From an uncultured Eubacteriales bacterium (lineage in GTDB: Bacteria > Bacillota > Clostridia > Christensenellales > Borkfalkiaceae), in assembly GCA_902766475.1 (NCBI GenBank), contig CACXDQ010000108.1, positions 1 to 9,028 on the forward strand: a DNA stretch of 9,028 bases. The letters are read 5' to 3'. Below are positions 4,483 to 9,028 of the stretch, piece by piece (position 1 is the first letter of the stretch; each line of letters opens with the position of its first letter). The translations under genes were made by a program, and so were the position numbers. The notes below the pieces were generated by a model. The model worked only from the letters and a program-made list of their open reading frames with translations, was not told where the DNA came from and did no database searches.

Positions 4483-6344
4483 AACTTAACGACGTTATAG
4501 AAAACAAAGAGGTCTTTTACGAAGAGATCGTCGCCGCCGTCAAAGAGGACTTCGAGCGCCGCCGTGAGGAAAGGCGTGCGACGGAACGGCAATGGCAACT
4601 CAATCTCAATTACTTAAAGGGCGATCAGTACTGCGAAATATCCGCCGTCGGCGAGATAGAGGAGAGCGAAAAGTTCTATTATTGGCAGAACAGAAACGTC
4701 TACAACCACATTGCGCCCGTGATGGATACGAGGATAGCGAGGCTGACGAGGATACGCCCCGTAATGAGCGTAAAGGCTGCCGGCGGCGACGAAGCCGATT
4801 TAAAGACGGCATCTCTCACCACTTCCGTACTCAATTCCACCTGGGGAAGATTAGACTTAAAATCGATCGTATACAAGGCGACGGTTTGGAGCGAGGTTTG
4901 CGGAACTTCATTCTATAAAATAGGTTGGGACAGCTCAAAAGGAAAGGCTATAGGTCAATTAAACGGCAATGAGGTGCATGAGGGCGACATAAAAGTAGAG
5001 GTCGTTTCGCCGTTCGAGATATTCCCCGATTGCCTCTCCGCCGACGGGTTCGAGGACTGCAAGAGCGTCATTCACGCCCATGCGATGCACGTCGACGACA
5101 TAAAGAGGTTATACGGCGTTAAGGTCAAGGGCGAGGACGTTTCGGTATTCACGCTCGACGGCAGCGACAAAAAGGCGGAGAACGTCGCCCACGACAGAGC
5201 CGTGGTCATCGAAAAATACGAGATGCCGTCGGCGGACTATCCTTGCGGCAGAGTTATCGCAATTACGGGCGACACGCTACTATACATAGGCGAATTGCCG
5301 TACATAAACGGTGAGGACGGATCGAGGTGCTTTCCGTTCGTGATGCAGAGGGCTTCATCTACCGCAGGCTGTTTCTTCGGCACGTCGATAATAGAGAGGC
5401 TCATTCCCATTCAGAGGGCGTATAACGCCGTAAAGAACAGAAAGGAAGAGTTTTTGAACAGGGTGAGCATGGGCGTTTTTGCCGTCGAGGACGGCTCGGT
5501 AAACGTGGACGAGCTTGCCGAAGAGGGACTTTACCCGGGAAGGGTGATAGTGTATAGGCGTGGAAGCAATCCGCCCACCGTGATGGGTGCGGGAAGCGTT
5601 CCGACCGACTTCGTTATAGAGGAAGAAAGGCTTACCAACGAATTGATTTTAATAAGCGGCGTGAGCGAATTTTCGAGGACGTCGACGGTGAGTTCCAACA
5701 TCTCTTCGGGCACGGCGCTTCAACTTCTCATCGATCAGGACGAAACGAGGCTCGCCGTTACGGGCGACAATATCCGCATGGCGATAAAGGATATGGCTAA
5801 GCAGATAATAAGGCTTTTCCGACAGTTTGCGACAACTTCGAGAATAATGAGGGTTGCGGGCGAAAACGGACAGGTCGAGGTCGTGGCGTTCATCTCTTCC
5901 GACATCTCGTCGGACGACGTGGTGTTCGACACCGAAAGCGAGGTCGCATACACGCCGGCACAGAAGAAAAACGCCGTTTACGAACTTATAGGCTCGGGTC
6001 TTCTCACAGACGACGACGGAAAACTGACGGGGAGAACGAAGAGCAAGATACTTGAAATACTCGGTTTCGGCACGATGGACAACGTGAGGGATATTGACAG
6101 ATTGCACCTCATAAAAGCCGAAAATGAAAACCTTACGGGCTTTAAAGAGGACGTCGCAGTGGACGAATACGACGACCACGCCGTACATATCGCCGAACAC
6201 ACGAGATTTTTGCTTTCGGCGGAGAGCGCCGAGGTCAGGGCGAACGAAAAAACCAAAGAGAGGATGCTCGCCCATTTAAGGGCGCACAAGGCGGCGAGCG
6301 CCGCAGAGGCGGCGGCTCAAACGGCGGAAAATACCGCCGAATAA
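4479..6344 (+). CDS. Phage portal protein (P22-like)
   Basis: A 621-aa protein forming the ring at one capsid corner through which DNA is pumped; it contacts TerL, scaffold, capsid and adaptor. Start choice: ATG at 4479 has AGGGAG eight bases upstream and overlaps the previous stop (ATGA). The longer frame to 4341 would overlie the cysteine gene and is rejected. Visible P22-portal-like features are the N-terminal ATERQWQLNLNYLKGDQY (about 34-51), the nearby YNHIAPVMDTRIARLTRIRP, long helical stem/wing sequence such as RAYNAVKNRKEEFLNR, and near the C-terminus EYDDHAVHIAEHTRFLL (about 563-579), a phrase common in this family. The end is an Ala-rich helical tail (HKAASAAEAAAQTAENTAE), possibly a barrel-like extension. 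It is somewhat shorter than P22 gp1 (about 725 aa). It lies 18 bases before the scaffold gene. Confidence 0.92.
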   Translation: MKLNDVIENKEVFYEEIVAAVKEDFERRREERRATERQWQLNLNYLKGDQYCEISAVGEIEESEKFYYWQNRNVYNHIAPVMDTRIARLTRIRPVMSVKAAGGDEADLKTASLTTSVLNSTWGRLDLKSIVYKATVWSEVCGTSFYKIGWDSSKGKAIGQLNGNEVHEGDIKVEVVSPFEIFPDCLSADGFEDCKSVIHAHAMHVDDIKRLYGVKVKGEDVSVFTLDGSDKKAENVAHDRAVVIEKYEMPSADYPCGRVIAITGDTLLYIGELPYINGEDGSRCFPFVMQRASSTAGCFFGTSIIERLIPIQRAYNAVKNRKEEFLNRVSMGVFAVEDGSVNVDELAEEGLYPGRVIVYRRGSNPPTVMGAGSVPTDFVIEEERLTNELILISGVSEFSRTSTVSSNISSGTALQLLIDQDETRLAVTGDNIRMAIKDMAKQIIRLFRQFATTSRIMRVAGENGQVEVVAFISSDISSDDVVFDTESEVAYTPAQKKNAVYELIGSGLLTDDDGKLTGRTKSKILEILGFGTMDNVRDIDRLHLIKAENENLTGFKEDVAVDEYDDHAVHIAEHTRFLLSAESAEVRANEKTKERMLAHLRAHKAASAAEAAAQTAENTAE

Positions 6345-6362
6345 CTTTGAAAGGAGCGGGAT

Positions 6363-7004
6363 ATGGAGCGAAATGATAAACGCATTGAAAAATTTGAGAA
6401 AAACGTGGCGGCGCATACCGCAGCGGCGGAAGAGAATAAGGGCGCATCGGACGGCGTTTTTCTCGGAAAATTCAAAGACGTAAAGTCGCTTTATAGCGCT
6501 TACGGCTCACTTCAAGCCGAATTTACCAGACGCAGTCAACGGCTTAGGGAGCTGGAGAGGGCTGTAAACGGAGCGGACAACTTGCAGACGGCAACTCCGC
6601 AAAGTGCGCAGGGAGGGCGGAAAGACGAGGACGTGACGGACGACTTTTACGAGGCGTTTCCCGCCGCTTTGAGTTTTTCCGACAAGATCGACAAGCTCGT
6701 TTTATCGGGCGAGGCGACAAATAGGGAAAGAGCTTATCTTAAAATTCTCGAGGACGGAAAGAGGGAGATGGGAAACAAACTCGTCGATTCGGGCTTTCTC
6801 GCTTCCGCCGCCCTTGCCGACGGCTCGGCGAAACGCGCGGTAGTCGAGCAGTATTTAAGGGAAGTGGTAAACTCAAAACCCAAATTTACGGGAGGGGCTG
6901 GCAAAGCTTTTCCCACGCCGCCGCACAGACCAAAAGATCTTACGGAGGCTTCCGCCATGGCGGAAAAATATTTAAACAATAAAGGAGAATTGAAAATATG
7001 GTAA
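6363..7004 (+). CDS. Phage capsid scaffolding protein
   Basis: A 213-aa, mostly helical, highly charged protein placed between portal and capsid genes, the usual place for a scaffold. The N-terminal third carries GKFKDVKSLYSAYGSLQAEF and the following TRRSQRLRELE (about 35-65), a phrase shared by many phage scaffold or capsid-assembly proteins and likely a coiled coil. A Gln/Gly/Asp-rich linker (about 76-92) separates this from a second helical region (93-170). The C-terminal part is basic and Pro/Gly-rich (about 173-191), possibly the coat-binding end, as in P22 where a C-terminal helix-loop-helix binds coat. It would direct prohead assembly and leave before maturity. AAAGGAG precedes the ATG. 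Its last seven bases overlap the capsid start, which suggests coupled synthesis. The sequence itself is poorly conserved, so the call leans on position and the one motif. Confidence 0.83.
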   Translation: MERNDKRIEKFEKNVAAHTAAAEENKGASDGVFLGKFKDVKSLYSAYGSLQAEFTRRSQRLRELERAVNGADNLQTATPQSAQGGRKDEDVTDDFYEAFPAALSFSDKIDKLVLSGEATNRERAYLKILEDGKREMGNKLVDSGFLASAALADGSAKRAVVEQYLREVVNSKPKFTGGAGKAFPTPPHRPKDLTEASAMAEKYLNNKGELKIW

Positions 7005-8167
7005 CTTTAAACAGTGCGGACAAAGCGCTTAAAACACTCTATCTCGGCGTCGTTTCGGAACAGCTCAACACCGAGATAAACCCGTTGCTTGCCAAAATCA
7101 AGCAGACCACGGCGGACGTATGGGGCAAGGAAGTGAGGAGAGTGGCTCAGTACGGCATCAACGGCGGCGTGGGCGCCGGCACGGAGGACGGCGAACTGCC
7201 CATCGCCGCCGGCAATAACTACGAACAGCTCGTTTCCACCCTTAAAAACCTCTACGGAACTATCGAGATCTCCGACAAGGCGATGAGAGCATCAAACAAC
7301 GACGCCGGCGCATTCGTCAATCTTCTCAACGCCGAGATGGAAGGGCTTTTGAAGGCTTCTTCCTATCACTTCGGCAGAATGTTGTTCGGCGACGGTACGG
7401 GCATTTTGGCGAGCGTAATATCCGCCTCCGGCACTACCACGACCTGCGTCGACGTCAAGAACATAGTCGAGGGCGTCGTAGTAGACTTCATCACTTCGGC
7501 AGGCGAAAAGATAAGCGGCGCTACGGGCAGAAGAGTTTTGGTAGTCGACAGGGCGAACAACAACTTCACCGTGAGCGGCGGCGAGCTTCCCTCGACGATC
7601 GTTACCGGCACGAAAATAGTCGTTCAAGGCTCTTACAACAACGAGATAACGGGGCTCGGCGCAATCTTCAAGACTACGGGCAGCATTTACGGGCTTAACA
7701 GAAGCACCAACAAATGGCTTATACCCTATATCAAGAACAACGTCGGGGAAATATCCGAAACGGTTATTCAGGCGGCTATCGACTACCTCGAGGAAAACGC
7801 AGGCAGCAAGGTAAACTTCATCGTCTGCTCTTCGGGCGTAAAGAGGGCTTTCCAGCAACATCTCGCCGCATACAAGAGAAACGTCGACGTGATGGATTTG
7901 AAGGGCGGCTATAAGGCGATTTCCTACAACGGTATTCCCATCGTTTCGGACAGATTCTGCCCCAAGGGAACGATGTATCTTCTGAACACCGACGACTTCG
8001 CTCTTCATCAGCTCTGCGATTGGAAGTGGCTCGAAGGCGAGGACGGAAAGGTAATAAAACAGGTTGCGGGCAAGCCCGTATATACGGCTACGCTCGTAAA
8101 ATACGCCGACCTCATCTGTTCCCGTCCGTGCGGACAGGCGATGCTTTCCGGCATAGGCGAAGCATAA
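6998..8167 (+). CDS. Major capsid protein (HK97 fold)
   Basis: A 389-aa protein that would form the icosahedral shell. The N-terminal region (ALKTLYLGVVSEQLNTEINP, about 10-29, then LLAKIKQTTADVWGKEVRR) and the next block (SDKAMRASNN through ASSYHFGRMLFGDGTG) match a widespread group of Gram-positive phage coat proteins. They correspond to N-arm/E-loop and spine helix. Residues about 148-212 form a beta-rich insertion (IVEGVVVDF, RRVLVVDRANNNFTVSGG) resembling an accessory I-domain like that of P22 coat. The P- and A-domain core returns with VIQAAIDYLEENAG (spine or P helix), FIVCSSGVKRAFQQHL and YNGIPIVSDRFCPKGTMYLL. There is no N-terminal delta domain or neighbouring protease, consistent with use of the separate scaffold. 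AAAGGAG lies 10 bases upstream. A 64-bp gap with a GC-rich hairpin follows, perhaps to shape its high expression. Confidence 0.93.
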   Translation: MVTLNSADKALKTLYLGVVSEQLNTEINPLLAKIKQTTADVWGKEVRRVAQYGINGGVGAGTEDGELPIAAGNNYEQLVSTLKNLYGTIEISDKAMRASNNDAGAFVNLLNAEMEGLLKASSYHFGRMLFGDGTGILASVISASGTTTTCVDVKNIVEGVVVDFITSAGEKISGATGRRVLVVDRANNNFTVSGGELPSTIVTGTKIVVQGSYNNEITGLGAIFKTTGSIYGLNRSTNKWLIPYIKNNVGEISETVIQAAIDYLEENAGSKVNFIVCSSGVKRAFQQHLAAYKRNVDVMDLKGGYKAISYNGIPIVSDRFCPKGTMYLLNTDDFALHQLCDWKWLEGEDGKVIKQVAGKPVYTATLVKYADLICSRPCGQAMLSGIGEA

Positions 8168-8177
8168 TAGATTTTAT

Positions 8178-8215
8178 CGCTTAAAAGCGGTGCGGGCGGC
8201 GCAGCCGCCCGCACC
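8178..8215. repeat. Perfect 12-bp GC-rich hairpin after the capsid gene
   Basis: GGTGCGGGCGGC (8189-8200) and GCCGCCCGCACC (8204-8215) are exact complements around a GCA loop. A short palindrome CGCTTAAAAGCG (8178-8189) abuts it and can form an alternative hairpin. On the plus strand the hairpin is followed by TTAAAAAGG rather than a T-run, so it is not a classical rightward terminator; it ends three bases before the AAAAAGGAG ribosome site of the next gene. It could protect the 3' end of capsid mRNA, attenuate downstream transcription or modulate adaptor translation. Such hairpins can also be dispersed genomic repeats. Confidence 0.8.
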
Positions 8216-8231
8216 TTAAAAAGGAGAAGAT

Positions 8232-8789
8232 ATGCAGGTAAACGACATTATAAAAGAGGTGTATTTCATGCTCGAAAATCAGCCGAGCGGCGCAAACGAG
8301 ATATTTGTCGACGACAGCGGCTATTCCGACGATCTCGCCAAAAAGAAGCTACTAAACGCCTACAATCACGTTTTGAGCGAAGTGGCGACGGAATACGTTC
8401 CTTTAAAGACCACTTCCACCTTTTCGGGCGGTAAAGTGTTGTTTTCCGCCTTTCCCTTAGCGCCGCTCAAAATCTATCGCGCCGAGTACTTAAACGGCAA
8501 CGTTGCCCATTTTACGCTCGGGATAGACTACATCGTTCTCCCAGATAGGGAAACGACTGTAACTTACAGCTATATCCCTGCCGAAGTTACGTCGACCTCG
8601 GCAAAGTTCGCATATGAAAATACCAAGGTCGGCAAGAGAGTGTTCCTCTACGGCGTGGCGGCGGAATACTGCATGATAACGGGCAGATTCGACGAGGCGG
8701 CGGACTGGGAAGCCAAGTACAGAGCGGCGATAGCTTCCGCAATGACGAGCGGAGCCAAGAGGATAAAAGCGAGGAAGTGGGGCATATGA
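8232..8789 (+). CDS. Head-tail adaptor (head-completion) protein
   Basis: A 185-aa protein directly downstream of the capsid gene, where adaptors that extend the portal ring are usually encoded. The pattern is helix (MQVNDIIKEVYFMLE), then LAKKKLLNAYNHVLSEVATE (about 35-54), then a beta-rich middle (FSGGKVLFSAFPLAPLKIYR, with FTLGIDYIVLPDRETTVTYSY), then helices (FLYGVAAEYCMITGRFDEAA and following) ending in basic AKRIKARKWGI. This helix-beta-helix layout with a basic Arg/Trp end fits the gp6/gp15-like adaptor or P22 gp4-like group. P22 gp4 is of similar size (166 aa). No lytic-transglycosylase signature is evident. The ATG has AAAAAGGAG seven bases before it. The stop overlaps the next start (ATGA). 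The specific family is inferred; the adaptor role is likely from context. Confidence 0.75.
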   Translation: MQVNDIIKEVYFMLENQPSGANEIFVDDSGYSDDLAKKKLLNAYNHVLSEVATEYVPLKTTSTFSGGKVLFSAFPLAPLKIYRAEYLNGNVAHFTLGIDYIVLPDRETTVTYSYIPAEVTSTSAKFAYENTKVGKRVFLYGVAAEYCMITGRFDEAADWEAKYRAAIASAMTSGAKRIKARKWGI

Positions 8790-9028
8790 GAGATATAAAA
8801 CTCGCAAGGCAGAGAAAGGCGACTGCCACTTTCAGGGCGTTCGGACAGACGAATAGCAGAACGAGCGGAAATGCCGGCGGCGAGGGCTATGCGGAATATT
8901 CCTACAACTTCGACTGCGGCGACGGTGCGCTCACGAGGGGCTTCGGGCTTTACGACAGATATATGGGCATACCCGGCACCGCCGTTAATCTCTATTTTTA
9001 CCGCCGCAAAGACGAATTTTTCGGCAGC
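8786..9028 (+). CDS. Start of a virion gene, possible tail-hub or P22 gp10-position protein (partial)
   Basis: 81 residues are visible before the right edge, starting MRDIKLARQRKATATFRAFG and containing YSYNFDCGDGALTRGFGLYD, then VNLYFYRRKDEFFGS. It overlaps the adaptor stop by ATGA, with AGGA 10 bases upstream. The phrase N-(Y/F)-x-x-G-D-G-A-L-x-x-G-(F/Y)-G-L followed by an aromatic beta strand recalls phage proteins that begin a propeller-like hub, such as the P22 gp10 DNA-stabilisation protein encoded just after gp4. That identification is inferred from position and pattern only, since most of the protein lies outside the window. There is no signal peptide. Confidence 0.7.
   Translation, partial: MRDIKLARQRKATATFRAFGQTNSRTSGNAGGEGYAEYSYNFDCGDGALTRGFGLYDRYMGIPGTAVNLYFYRRKDEFFGS

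Noticed and set aside
5649..6275. Leftward open frame of 208 codons
   Set aside because: It is antisense to the conserved C-terminal half of the portal gene and has no recognisable motif or control signals.
7292..8008. Leftward open frame of 238 codons
   Set aside because: It is fully antisense to the capsid gene, has no ribosome site, and reads as Val/Arg/Tyr-rich shadow sequence.
1..9028. tRNA genes, CRISPR arrays, insertion sequences, attachment-site repeats
   Set aside because: I saw no cloverleaf with a TTC-rich T arm, no regularly spaced repeats, no transposase motifs and no convincing long direct repeats flanking the module.

Overview
The window reads as the packaging and head-assembly module of a tailed phage, most likely a prophage, in a Gram-positive bacterium. 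Supporting signs are strong GGAGG-type ribosome sites, TTG starts beside good ribosome sites, a Bacillus/Clostridium-type LexA box, and frequent ATA, AGA and AGG codons in otherwise medium-GC genes. An uncultured Clostridia-like Bacillota host is my inference; nothing here fixes the species.

Left part (1-2606): four units in mixed orientation. A leftward gene for a secreted, probably beta-propeller protein runs off the left edge (1-776). A 453-bp AT-rich control region (777-1229) follows. It holds a perfect 14-bp SOS/LexA box, a near-ideal leftward promoter (TTGACA-N16-TATAAT) whose predicted start lies just before that box, an 11-bp inverted repeat, a possible leftward terminator, and a separate rightward promoter. 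Next is a rightward gene for a small sigma-region-4/ArpU/RinA-like helix-turn-helix protein (1230-1790). It shares its stop-codon bases (TTAA) with a convergent leftward gene for a secreted SH3-like, single-pass membrane protein (1787-2539). That gene has a -10 box but no visible ribosome site, and it diverges from the terminase gene across 67 bp.

Right part (2607-9028): one tight rightward operon. The order is large terminase (TTG start), a small protein resembling the C-terminal part of a small terminase (TTG start), a 57-aa four-cysteine zinc-knuckle-like protein, a P22-like portal, a scaffolding protein, an HK97-fold major capsid protein, a head-tail adaptor, and the start of another virion gene that may be a tail hub or DNA-stabilising protein. 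Neighbouring genes mostly overlap by 4-26 nt, which points to translational coupling. The one clear break is a 64-bp gap after the capsid gene, occupied by a perfect 12-bp GC-rich hairpin. A separate scaffold, no prohead protease and a P22-type portal suggest a P22-like (short-tailed) assembly pathway.

Together: the terminase would cut and pump DNA through the portal into a shell built from capsid protein on the scaffold, after which adaptor and hub proteins close the head. The helix-turn-helix protein sits where phages often keep a late-gene activator, and the LexA box offers a direct link to DNA damage. No integrase, repressor, lysis gene, tRNA, CRISPR array or insertion sequence is visible.
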